Positions 6,384 to 14,355 of a stretch of DNA of 14,419 nucleotides are shown piece after piece. The notes under the pieces are model-generated. The model saw nothing but the letters and a program-made list of their open reading frames with translations, did no database searches and was not told the origin of the DNA. This DNA comes from CAYLLT01 sp964591605 (GTDB taxonomy: Bacteria > Planctomycetota > Phycisphaerae > UBA1845 > PWPN01). A program made the translations under genes and the position numbers. The DNA lies in the NCBI GenBank assembly GCA_964591605.1, contig CAZQEN010000190.1, positions 1 to 14,419 on the forward strand. Reading direction: 5' to 3'. How positions within the stretch are numbered: position 1 is the first letter of the stretch; each line of letters begins with the position of its first letter.

Positions 6384-9300
6384 ATGACACTGGCCGGCGT
6401 GGTCCTGCTGTTTTCGGCCATCGCGGCGGTTGAAGCGGCGGAAGCGCCGGAAGCGGTCGGCTGGGTCGAGCGTTTCGGGTTTTCTCCGCCGCAGAGCAGC
6501 GAAGACGTCTTGTGTTCGCCGAGCGGCAGGGAGTTGCCCTCGTTCACGATCACGCCCGCGTCGGCGGGGCGGCAGCTCGTGCGCGTCTCGCTTCCGTTTG
6601 CGCCGGGGACGTTTCCCAGCGAGGTCGGGCTGGTCGTGATGGCCGGCGGTCAGGAGATCGTCCCTGCGGTGCGGCCGCTGACGCTGCATCCGGGCCGGCC
6701 CAGGTTTGTGCGGCGGNNNNNNNNNNNNNNNNNNNNNNNNNNNNNNNNNNNNNNNNNNNNNNNNNNNNNNNNNNNNNNNNNNNNNNNNNNNNNNNNNNNN
6801 NNNNNNNNNNNNNNNNTGGCCGCGGATTCTCGAGGTGCGGGCCGATGCGCTGGGGACGGTGGCCGTGCGCGGGCATCTGCAGCGGCTGGAGCCGACCACA
6901 GACAAGCGGCCCCGAGCGCCGGAGATCGGGTGGCAGATCGCGGGGCTGAAGCTCGATCCGATCAAAGCGGCCGACACGCAACCCGCGGCCGGCGGCGGCA
7001 TCATGGTCCGCCGCTTTGCGGATGGCCAGGCTCTCTCTCTGTCGGCCGGGCCGTGGAGCCTCGATTTTCCCGATGCTCACCTGCACAAGCGGGGAGCTGT
7101 TTTTCTGGAGGGTTCCCGGCTGCACTATTCGCGCTGCTTCCCGGAGGAACGCGTGCCGCATCAGATGGCGGCGTGGCGGACGGCGACGTTCGTGCTGCGG
7201 CCGTCCGCCGTCGCGCCGTTAACGCCGCTGCTCGAACCATCGCACCGGATCGAGATACCCGCCGCGGCCTGTGCAGACATCTATGGCAGCGGGGCGGCGC
7301 CGGACTTGTCGCCCTGGCCGTTGCTCGTGGGCGTTGCTCAATATCACCGCGATGCCATCGCCTCCTGCCTGCTCCCCGGCGACGACTACGGCAATGTCGC
7401 GTCGATGCCCGCCGGTGCGGTCTTCGGCATGAACCGGCTGAACCACTGTCCGCCGATCTTCGAGGAATACTACCGTTCCGGTGATGCGCGGCTGCGACAC
7501 GTCGCGCTGGAATGGTGTGCGAACATGCACGGCCTGAGCCTCTGGTGGGGCACCGACAAGCCCGGGTACTTCGGCGGGACGCGCTACAACAACATGGCCG
7601 CCCACAACGAGGAATATCGCGACGACCGCGGCTTCATGTGGCGGTCCGACACGGCCGTGAGCTTCTGCACCAAGGGCATCGACGCGTTTTTCTACGCCTA
7701 CGAGGAGACGGGCGACCCGCGCATGGCGACGGCCCTGCGCTGGCAGAGCAAGTACGCCACGCAGCAGGTTCACTGCGAGACCGAGATGCGGAACGTGGGC
7801 GACGTGGCGGATTTCCTGCGGCTGTATCGGTTCACGGGTCGTGCCGAGTACATGGAGGCCTCGCTGCGCCTGTTCCGCGAACTGCGGGTGCACCTCTCGC
7901 CGGGGAACCTGTTCAGCCAGGGCGGCAAGCCGATCGTCGAAGACGTGCACTTCATCGCCGAGGATCAGGAGGGGATGCGATGGCCGTTCGCCAAGCCGTA
8001 CATCATCGGCTACGCCCTGTCCGGCCTGCCGGAGCTCGCCCGGTACCACCCGCAGGAACCCAAGCTGCTGGACGTCGTTCGAGCCGTGGCCCGGTTTCAG
8101 GCCGGCGCGCAGGACCCGCTGGGCGGCTGGCCCTACCCGCATCCCAGGTCGCCGGGCGTCAACATCGCCCAGGGAGTCGAGCATGCCTGGCAGCTCGCCA
8201 ATGCCGCCGCACGTCTGGAGGCGCGCGGTGAACCGGTTGAACACCTGCTCGATGCGATCGAGCGGACGCTCCAGTCGCGGATTCTGGTGTGGCAGAAGAC
8301 GGGGGAGTTCTTCGGCGGTCTGGGGGCGTGGGAGAACGCGGCCGGGCTCATCAAGAGCACGGCCACCTGGTACGAGCTCTACAAACGGCCGGAAGACCGC
8401 GACCGTGCGCGCGACTACGGCGAGGGGTCTATCGGCATCGGCGGCGCGCCGCCCGAAGGCGTCGTGTATTTCCCGGAGGTTCTCGCGTTCTACCTGAAAC
8501 ACCGGCCCGCCGAGCGGCTATTCCACGCCAACGAGATCCTCCAGCAGGTGCTCGATCGCGTCCGCCCGAAAGCGCAGTCGGCGGCGAGCAGGCCGGCGAG
8601 CGCGGATTACCTGCCCTACGGCGTCGAGGCGTTTCTGCCGACGTTTCGTGACCGCCTGATCGAGCGACTGACGTTTCCGCAGCGCTACGATCCGCAGAAA
8701 TGGCCGTCATTCGCCGACTGGCGGCGTGAGGCGCGGGAAACGCTGCTGCGCACGCTGCTGACGCCTCCGCTGCGGGCCGATTTCGCACCGGTGGTGATCG
8801 CCCGCGAGGATCGCGGCACGTACGAAGCACGCAAGCTGGTCTTCAGCGTTTCGGCCGACGCCCGCATTCCGGCCTATCTGCTCATACCCGAAGGCAAGGG
8901 CCCGTTCCCGGCCGTCCTGGCGCTGCACGATCACGGTGCGTTCTTTCCGATCGGCAAGGAGAAGGTCGTGCGCCCGTTCGACGAGCCGGCCGAGCGGATC
9001 AAGACAGCCGAGGAATGGGTCGCGAAGAACTACGGCCAACGCTTCTTCGGCGATGAGCTGGCCAAGCGCGGCTACGTGGTGCTGGCGATCGATGCCTTGT
9101 TCTGGGGCGACCGCGGGCGCAGAGAGGGCATCGACTACACCGCGCAGCAGGCCGTGGCCTCTAATTTATTCCAGATGGGCATGACCTGGCTGGGCGTCAT
9201 CACCTGGGACGACATCCGCAGCGCCGAGTTCCTGGCGTCGCTGCCCGAGGTGGACCCGCGGCGGATCGCGGCCGTCGGCCTCTCGATGGGCGCTCACCGC

Positions 9301-9693
9301 ACGTGGATGCTCGCCGCGGTCAGCGACCGCATCGCCGCGGGGGCCGCGCTCTGCTGGATGAGCACGACCCGTGCCCTCATCTCGCCCGGCAACAACCAGA
9401 CCCGGGGCCACTCCGCGTATTCCATGCTCGCCCCCGGCATTGCCAACACGCTCGACGTGCCGGACATCGCCTCGATCGCCTGCCCGAAACCCATGCTTTT
9501 CTACAACGGAGATCAGGACGCCTTATTCCCCGTTGACAGCGTCGAGGACGCCTACGCTGTCATGCGCCGCGTCTGGGAGAGCCAGGGCGCTTCGGACAGA
9601 CTCGTCACGCGGATGTGGCCGCGCCCGCACGTGTTTGACGTCGAAATGCAGGAGGCGGCGTTCGCGTGGCTGGACACGCACCTGAAGCGCTAG
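6384..9693 (+). CDS. Exported fusion: YetA/PcRGLX-like glycan-active region plus C-terminal alpha/beta-hydrolase (esterase), interrupted by an assembly gap
   Basis: About 111 codons precede the gap and 958 aa follow it. The N-terminal part (VRVSLPFAPGTFPSEVG, then a beta-rich region to about 7250) resembles the first domains of exo-rhamnogalacturonan lyase (YetA/PcRGLX)-like proteins. From about 7250 to 8560 an alpha-helical region with GTRYNNMAAHNEEYRDDRG, FMWRSDTAV and YEETGDPRMATALRW looks like an (alpha/alpha) toroid. An Ala-Ser-Arg-Pro linker near 8580 leads to an alpha/beta-hydrolase of the acetyl-xylan-esterase/dienelactone-hydrolase kind. Its nucleophile elbow is GLSMG (Ser codon 9283-9285), its acid lies in GDQDALFP (Asp codon 9517-9519) and its His in RPHVFD (codon 9628-9630). 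The start is uncertain. ATG 6384 begins the GC3-rich coding and a hydrophobic signal (VVLLFSAIAAVEA) but lacks a basic n-region; 6315 and 6213 are in frame. Predicted role: cut and deacylate a complex polysaccharide outside the cytoplasm. The toroid activity is uncertain. Confidence 0.8.
6717..6816. other. Assembly gap of exactly 100 N
   Basis: The gap begins on a codon boundary of the upstream frame and ends on a codon boundary of the downstream frame, but 100 is not a multiple of three. The round number is therefore a placeholder of unknown length. If the gene is intact, the true missing length is divisible by three. Confidence 0.97.
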
Positions 9694-9719
9694 CGCCTGC
9701 TTGAGTTCGCGGGTTCGTC

Positions 9720-9765
9720 GCGTCGGCCCTCCGTGGCCGACGCCGCCGGGCACAGAGGCCCGGCG
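9720..9765. repeat. Two abutting perfect hairpins with near-complementary loops (REP-like pair)
   Basis: Hairpin A is GCGTCGGCC (9720-9728), loop CTCCGT, GGCCGACGC (9735-9743), with perfect 9-bp arms. Hairpin B follows with no spacer: CGCCGGGC (9744-9751), loop ACAGAG, GCCCGGCG (9758-9765), with perfect 8-bp arms. Read on the other strand, loop B is CTCTGT, one base from loop A, while the stems differ. The two units thus look like inverted relatives that keep the loop and vary the stem. They fill part of the 134-bp gap between the fusion gene and the DUF4091 gene. No T-run follows. Possible roles are an attenuator or RNA-stability element, or a dispersed palindromic repeat. Confidence 0.7.
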
Positions 9766-9813
9766 CTACAGAACTCTGTTACCCAAGAACGCACAAGTGT
9801 TCGTCAACTTGAT

Positions 9814-9820
9814 GGAGGAG
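9814..9820 (+). promoter_or_regulatory. Ribosome binding site of the DUF4091 gene
   Basis: GGAGGAG lies seven bases before the ATG at 9828, a near-ideal Shine-Dalgarno. It suggests strong independent initiation of this gene downstream of the hairpin pair. Confidence 0.8.
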
Positions 9821-9827
9821 CAACCGG

Positions 9828-11555
9828 ATGTCCACGGATACATTCAGAAGCGTCTCAACTGCCGCAGCTATGCTCCTGATGTGCGGAGAGTTGCAGGCTC
9901 AGCCGAACCTGGAGCTCTGGGCTGTCGATCCGCTGGTGAAGGTCTTTCCTGACGCCTCGCCGCAAACGGGTGAGGCGACCGCCGACGTTGCCCGCGGCGA
10001 GCACGCCTCGCTGCAGGTGGTCGTTCGCTCGCCTGTTTTCGCGAAAAACCTGAAGGTTGATGTGCCGCCGCTGACACGCGAGGGGGCGGCCGATTCAACG
10101 TTGAAACCACGTGCGCCGCGGTTTGTCGGGTACGTGCCCATCGACGCGGGGATTCCCAGGCCGCCCGCCGACCGCCTGCGTGTTCCACCCGCCTTCTTTC
10201 CGGATCCGCTGCTCGAATCCTTCGATGCGTCGCTCACCGCCGGCTCCGCCCAGCCGATCTGGCTGACCGTGCCGATCCCGGTGGATGCGCCGCCGGCGAT
10301 CTACCGCGGCCGGATCGCCGTCTCGGTGACAGCGGCCGACGGCAAGACGCTGACCGCCTCGCTGCCGCTGGCCGTCCGCGTCTGGCCCGTGACGGTGAAG
10401 AAAACGCGGCTCTGGGTCACGAACTGGTTTCAGGTGGGCGGTGCTCCCGGCTGGTCGCAGGACGGCCGCAGCACCGGCGGCAGCGAGATCAAACAGGACT
10501 CCGACCTCTACTGGGAAACGCTGCGCCGCTACGCCCGCAACATGGCCGAGCACCGCCAAAACGTCGTGCTCATCTCGCCGCTGGCCCTGGCCGAGTTCCG
10601 GGCCGGCGCAGACGGTCTGGACATCGACTTCTCGCGTTTTGACCGCTGGGTGGAGATCTTCACGCAGGAGGGCGTGATCGGCCGGATCGAAGGCGGCCAC
10701 ATCGGCGGCCGGGCCGGCGGCTGGGAGTCGCAGTTCACCGTCGGCATCCGCCGCCTCAAGGACGGCAAGGTCGAGAGCGTGTCCGTCGATCCGGCCGGCC
10801 CGGAGGCCGAGGCGTTCTATGCCCGCTTCTTCCCCGCGCTGGTCAAACATCTCAAGGCGAAAGGCTGGCTCGACAAGTACCTCCAGCACCTGGCCGACGA
10901 GCCGATCGACATGAACACCGGCACGTACCGGGCGTTGCGTGCGCTCGCTGCGAAGCATGCACCGGAGCTGCGCATCGTCGAAGCGTGTCACAGCAAGGAT
11001 CTCACCGGCGCGGTCCAGGTCTGGGTGCCGCAACTCAACTTCCTGCACACCGACTACGCCCACTACCGCGAGCGGCAGGCGGCCGGCGACGAGATCTGGT
11101 TCTACACCTGCCTGGGGCCGCAGGGCGAGTACGCCAACCGCTTCATCGAGCAGCCGCTCATCAAGACGCGGCTGCTGCACTGGATCAATTTCCGCTACGG
11201 CGTCACCGGCTATCTGCACTGGGGCTACAACTACTGGGGCCAGTACGACCCCTATCGCCGCCTGGCGATCCCCTGGGACGGCGGCGCCCAGTACCTGCCG
11301 GCCGGCGACGCGTGGATCGTCTACCCCGGCAAGGACGGCCTCGTCGATTCGATCCGCTTCGAGGCCATGCGCGACGGCATCGTCGACCACGAGCTGCTCA
11401 GCCGCCTCGCCGAGCGCGACGCCGCGGCCGCGAAGCGCCTGGCCGAGACGTTCGTCATCGACTTCGACAAGTACAACACCGACGTTGCCGCGTTCCGCGC
11501 CGCCCGGCGCGAGATCCTCGAGAGGCTCAGTCAGACGGAGGCGAACGACCGTTGA
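9828..11555 (+). CDS. Exported DUF4091 / GH123-like glycoside hydrolase
   Basis: A 575-aa secreted protein. The signal peptide is MSTDTFRSVSTAAAMLLMCGELQA, cut before QPN. A beta-rich N-terminal domain (about 25-190) is followed by a TIM-barrel-like catalytic region. Its hallmark is LADEPIDMNTGTY with the Asp357-Glu358 pair. In GH123 beta-N-acetylgalactosaminidases an Asp-Glu pair at this position serves substrate-assisted catalysis. Further DUF4091 landmarks are the W-I-N-F-R-Y-G-V-x-G-Y-L-H-W run (452-465) and the C-terminal SIRFEAMRDGIVDHELL (508-524). The GGAGGAG site fixes the start. It lies 134 bp after the fusion gene and overlaps the second acetylesterase by 4 nt, so those two are translationally coupled. 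The likely substrate is an N-acetylhexosamine-containing glycan, but many DUF4091 proteins are uncharacterised and the sugar cannot be read from the sequence. Confidence 0.85.
   Translation: MSTDTFRSVSTAAAMLLMCGELQAQPNLELWAVDPLVKVFPDASPQTGEATADVARGEHASLQVVVRSPVFAKNLKVDVPPLTREGAADSTLKPRAPRFVGYVPIDAGIPRPPADRLRVPPAFFPDPLLESFDASLTAGSAQPIWLTVPIPVDAPPAIYRGRIAVSVTAADGKTLTASLPLAVRVWPVTVKKTRLWVTNWFQVGGAPGWSQDGRSTGGSEIKQDSDLYWETLRRYARNMAEHRQNVVLISPLALAEFRAGADGLDIDFSRFDRWVEIFTQEGVIGRIEGGHIGGRAGGWESQFTVGIRRLKDGKVESVSVDPAGPEAEAFYARFFPALVKHLKAKGWLDKYLQHLADEPIDMNTGTYRALRALAAKHAPELRIVEACHSKDLTGAVQVWVPQLNFLHTDYAHYRERQAAGDEIWFYTCLGPQGEYANRFIEQPLIKTRLLHWINFRYGVTGYLHWGYNYWGQYDPYRRLAIPWDGGAQYLPAGDAWIVYPGKDGLVDSIRFEAMRDGIVDHELLSRLAERDAAAAKRLAETFVIDFDKYNTDVAAFRAARREILERLSQTEANDR
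11537..11541 (+). promoter_or_regulatory. Ribosome binding site supporting the TTG start of the second acetylesterase
   Basis: GGAGG inside the end of the DUF4091 gene lies ten bases before the TTG at 11552. It supports TTG rather than the in-frame ATG at 11603, which would delete the signal peptide. Confidence 0.65.
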
Positions 11556-13060
11556 GAGACCGTGCGATTCAATCAGCGACGGGTGTGGTGCTCGTTTTCG
11601 CAATGTCAGCGCCCGATATTCGCGCCGACGTGAGCGTGAACGAGCTCTTCAGCGATCACATGGTCGTGCAGCGCGACATGCCCGTGCCGATCTGGGGAAC
11701 AGCGGAGCCGGGAGAGAGCGTAACGCTGACGCTGGGCGCGAGCAGCGCTGTGCTGAAGGCCGACACCGAAGGCAAATGGTTGGGCTGGCTTGGGGCACTC
11801 GCCGCGGGCGGTCCTTTCACGCTGGTCATCGAGGGAAAGAACCGGATTGTCATCGACGACGTTTTCGTTGGCGAGGTGTGGCTCTGCTCCGGCCAATCCA
11901 ACATGCAGATGGCGGTCCGGCAGTGCCGGGACTCCGCGCAGGAGATCGCCGCCGCACAGTTTCCGCAGATCCGTGAATTCCAGGCGCCGCGCCGCCGGGC
12001 CGACGCGCCGCAAACCCGCTTCACCGGCGGCCGGTGGTCGGTCTGCTCGCCGGAGACGGTCGGAAGCTTCACCGGCGTGGGATACTTCTTCGCCCGTGAG
12101 TTGCACCGCGTGCAGAAGGTGCCCGTGGGCCTGATTCATGCCGCATGGGGCGGCACCACCTGCGAGGCCTGGATGCCCGACGAATTCATGCGTGATGATC
12201 CCGAGTTCAAGCCGATATACGCCCGCTGGGATGCGAGAATTCAGGAGTATTTGAGCAAAACCCCGGCGGAGCGCGAGAAGAAGCCTGCGACGCAGCCGGT
12301 GAAGTTCCCCGATGATCCGCGCCTGCATCAGAACCGCCCGGCCGTGCTGTTCAACCGCATGATCCACCCGGCCGTCCCGTACGCCATCCGCGGTGTACTC
12401 TGGTATCAGGGCGAGGCGAACGTCGACCGCGCGTACCAGTACCGCAGGCTGTTTCCGACACTGATCACCGCATGGAGGCGTTATTGGAAGCGCGATAACC
12501 TGCCATTCCTTTTCGTTCAGCTCTCCAACTACGAGAATACGCAGAAGGCTCCGTACGAAAGCGAACTGGCGGAGCTGCGCGAAGCACAGGCCGCCGCGCT
12601 CTCACTTCCCGCCGCGGCAATGGTGGTTGCCACAGACATCGGTGACGGAAAGGAGTGCCACGCGCCCAACAAGCAGGAGATATCGCGCCGACTCTGGCTG
12701 GCGGCCCTGGCCCTCGCCTATGGTGAGAAAACCACCTTCAAGGGTCCGACGTTCGCGTCACACCAAGTGGATGCGAACCGCGTGCGCATTCGCTTCTCTC
12801 ACGTGGAGGGCGGACTCGTTGCCAAAGGGGCTGAGTTGAAGGGCTTTGCCGTGGCCGGCGCCGATCGCAGGTTCATTCCCGCGACCGCCCGAATCGACGG
12901 CGAGGCCGTGATCGTCGAGTCGGATGGCGTTAACGTGCCCGTCGCCGTCCGCTACAACTGGGCCGACAGCCCCGATGGAAACCTCTATAACTCAGCCGGC
13001 CTGCCTGCCCCGCCATTCCGCACCGATCACTGGCCTGGCCTTACGGCCAACGCCCGCTGA
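11552..13060 (+). CDS. Exported sialate O-acetylesterase (SGNH fold), copy 2
   Basis: A 502-aa paralogue of the esterase at 1772-3295. I start it at TTG 11552. This codon overlaps the TGA of the DUF4091 gene (11553-11555), has GGAGG ten bases upstream and restores a signal peptide (RDRAIQSATGVVLVFAMSAP, cut near IRA/DVS). Landmarks are DHMVVQRDMPV (35-45), CSGQSNM with Ser116, and WYQGEAN (284-290). The segment aligned with the Asp-x-His of copy 1 reads DIGDGKECHAPNK, that is Glu368-Cys-His370 and His-Ala instead of His-Pro; the Ser of WYQGESN is also Ala here. The nucleophile and His are kept, so activity is likely, but the active-site edge differs. The linker is acidic/basic and lacks the palindromic element of copy 1. 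The coupling to the GH123-like gene suggests it deacetylates the glycan that enzyme cleaves. Confidence 0.88.
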   Translation: MRDRAIQSATGVVLVFAMSAPDIRADVSVNELFSDHMVVQRDMPVPIWGTAEPGESVTLTLGASSAVLKADTEGKWLGWLGALAAGGPFTLVIEGKNRIVIDDVFVGEVWLCSGQSNMQMAVRQCRDSAQEIAAAQFPQIREFQAPRRRADAPQTRFTGGRWSVCSPETVGSFTGVGYFFARELHRVQKVPVGLIHAAWGGTTCEAWMPDEFMRDDPEFKPIYARWDARIQEYLSKTPAEREKKPATQPVKFPDDPRLHQNRPAVLFNRMIHPAVPYAIRGVLWYQGEANVDRAYQYRRLFPTLITAWRRYWKRDNLPFLFVQLSNYENTQKAPYESELAELREAQAAALSLPAAAMVVATDIGDGKECHAPNKQEISRRLWLAALALAYGEKTTFKGPTFASHQVDANRVRIRFSHVEGGLVAKGAELKGFAVAGADRRFIPATARIDGEAVIVESDGVNVPVAVRYNWADSPDGNLYNSAGLPAPPFRTDHWPGLTANAR

Positions 13061-13067
13061 TCGATCA
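13058..13067. other. 10-bp palindrome made of two facing stop codons
   Basis: TGATCGATCA is a perfect palindrome. Its left TGA is the stop of the acetylesterase and, on the other strand, its right end is the TGA of the fucosidase. The genes converge with only 4 bp between stops, and I see no terminator hairpin in the gap. Confidence 0.6.
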
Positions 13068-14342
13068 CGGCTCGATCTCCAGAATCACCACGGTGTCTAA
13101 CTCCTGTCGGCTTTCAGGAGGAACGCGAAGCTCGATCGCGGTGGGCGTGTCGATCATCTCGACACGACCGCCCCCCAGCAGCGACGCCTTCACGATGCGT
13201 CGGCCCGGACGAGGCACTTCAATCGGTCCGTGGTCCCAGGACAGGACATGCACGTAGATCCGGTTGCCCCGATGCGTGCTGGCCCCCCACTGTGTGGGTG
13301 GGAACGGTCCGCCGCGCGTGCGGTAGATGCTCTCGCCACACGTCGCCATCCATCGGCCGATCTCACGGAATCGCTCCGCCTGCCGCGGCTCGATCTGGCC
13401 ATCGGGCATGGGGCCGGTATTGAGGGCGAGATTGCCGTCGCCGCCCGCGCAGCGCACCAGGGTGTCGATGCACTGCTTGAGCGACTTGATCCTGTCGTCG
13501 GGCTTCCACGACCATTGCGTGCCCAGCGTGATGCAGGACTCCCACGCGCGGTCGGTCTGGAACGTGCCGATCTTCTGCTCGGGCGTGTCGAAATCCCCCG
13601 GCAGGCCGCAGCGGTTGTTGATGAGCAGGTGCGGCTGCAGACCGCGGGCAAGTTTGAACAGCGTCTCGGCGTCCCAGTCCTGGGCCTTGCCGCCCAGGCC
13701 GTCGAACCAGAGGCCGTCGATCCGGCCGTAGTTGGTGAGAATCTCGCGGATCTGGCCGTGCAGATACTGAATGTATCTGCCATGATTCTCCGTCCGGTAG
13801 TCGGGGTGGTGCCAGTCGGGCTGCGAGTAGTAGACAAACAGCTTCAGCCCCGCCGCGTGGCACGCGTCCGTGATGTCGCGAAGCACGTCATGCTGCCATG
13901 CGGCCGCGGGGGCGGTGCTCTTGTAGTCGGTCAGCCGGGTGTCATACAGACAGAAGCCGTCGTGGTGCTTGACCAGGAAGATCATGTACTTCATGCCGGC
14001 GTCGCGGGCGAGCTGCACCCATTGGCGGGCGTCGAAGCGGTCGGGCTTCCACGTCCGGTAGAGGTTGTCGTAGACCTCGACGGGGATGCCCTCTTTGGGT
14101 GGCTCGCTGGTTCCGGGCCGATGGCCGCGGCGCGACCAGCCGATCTCCGTGCCCTTCAGGCTCACCGGTCCCCAGCACACGAACATGCCGAAGTGGGCCT
14201 CGCGAAACCACTGCAATGAGTCGGGAGCGGCCTGGAGCCAGGTTTGCGCCGACTCCTCCGGGGCCGCCGGCGCCGGGCCGGTCGCCGCGAGAACGGGCGG
14301 ACCACACACCAACGCAGCCACGACAGCGAGGAACAGACCCAC
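13065..14342 (-). CDS. Exported alpha-L-fucosidase, GH29 family
   Basis: Hydrolyses alpha-L-fucosyl ends from glycans by a retaining mechanism, outside the cytoplasm. Numbering from the longest frame (GTG at 14375), the motifs are HFGMFVCWGP (61-70), MKYMIFLVKHHDGFCLYDT (128-146), YYSQPDWHH (182-190), GRIDGLWFDG with Asp225 as the expected nucleophile, LLINNRCG (250-257) and AWESCITLGTQWSW (277-290). Glu279 in the last is in the region that supplies acid/base candidates in GH29. I prefer the GTG at 14342 because GGGAGGAG lies just upstream and the protein then opens with a signal peptide (MGLFLAVVAALVCGPPVLA). GTG 14375 would add 11 residues before the same core. At about 425 aa it is close to a catalytic domain plus a short C-terminal beta domain. 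Positions 14376-14419 to the right edge show nothing recognisable. Confidence 0.9.
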   Translation of the reverse strand: MGLFLAVVAALVCGPPVLAATGPAPAAPEESAQTWLQAAPDSLQWFREAHFGMFVCWGPVSLKGTEIGWSRRGHRPGTSEPPKEGIPVEVYDNLYRTWKPDRFDARQWVQLARDAGMKYMIFLVKHHDGFCLYDTRLTDYKSTAPAAAWQHDVLRDITDACHAAGLKLFVYYSQPDWHHPDYRTENHGRYIQYLHGQIREILTNYGRIDGLWFDGLGGKAQDWDAETLFKLARGLQPHLLINNRCGLPGDFDTPEQKIGTFQTDRAWESCITLGTQWSWKPDDRIKSLKQCIDTLVRCAGGDGNLALNTGPMPDGQIEPRQAERFREIGRWMATCGESIYRTRGGPFPPTQWGASTHRGNRIYVHVLSWDHGPIEVPRPGRRIVKASLLGGGRVEMIDTPTAIELRVPPESRQELDTVVILEIEP

Positions 14343-14347
14343 GAGAG

Positions 14348-14355
14348 CTCCTCCC
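14348..14355 (-). promoter_or_regulatory. Ribosome binding site favouring the shorter fucosidase start
   Basis: The reverse strand reads GGGAGGAG, five bases before the GTG at 14342. Only a weak AGGG precedes the alternative GTG at 14375. Confidence 0.55.

Noticed and set aside
7219..8502. 427-codon minus-strand reading frame
   Set aside because: Antisense shadow of the toroid region, whose own sequence has recognisable conserved stretches.
10095..11603. 502-codon minus-strand reading frame
   Set aside because: Lies opposite the DUF4091 gene, which has a signal peptide, a strong ribosome site and family motifs. The reverse frame is Arg/Val/Asp-rich with no domain, as expected opposite GC3-rich coding.
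13230..14219. 329-codon plus-strand reading frame
   Set aside because: Antisense shadow of the GH29 fucosidase, which has its nucleophile motif and conserved blocks.
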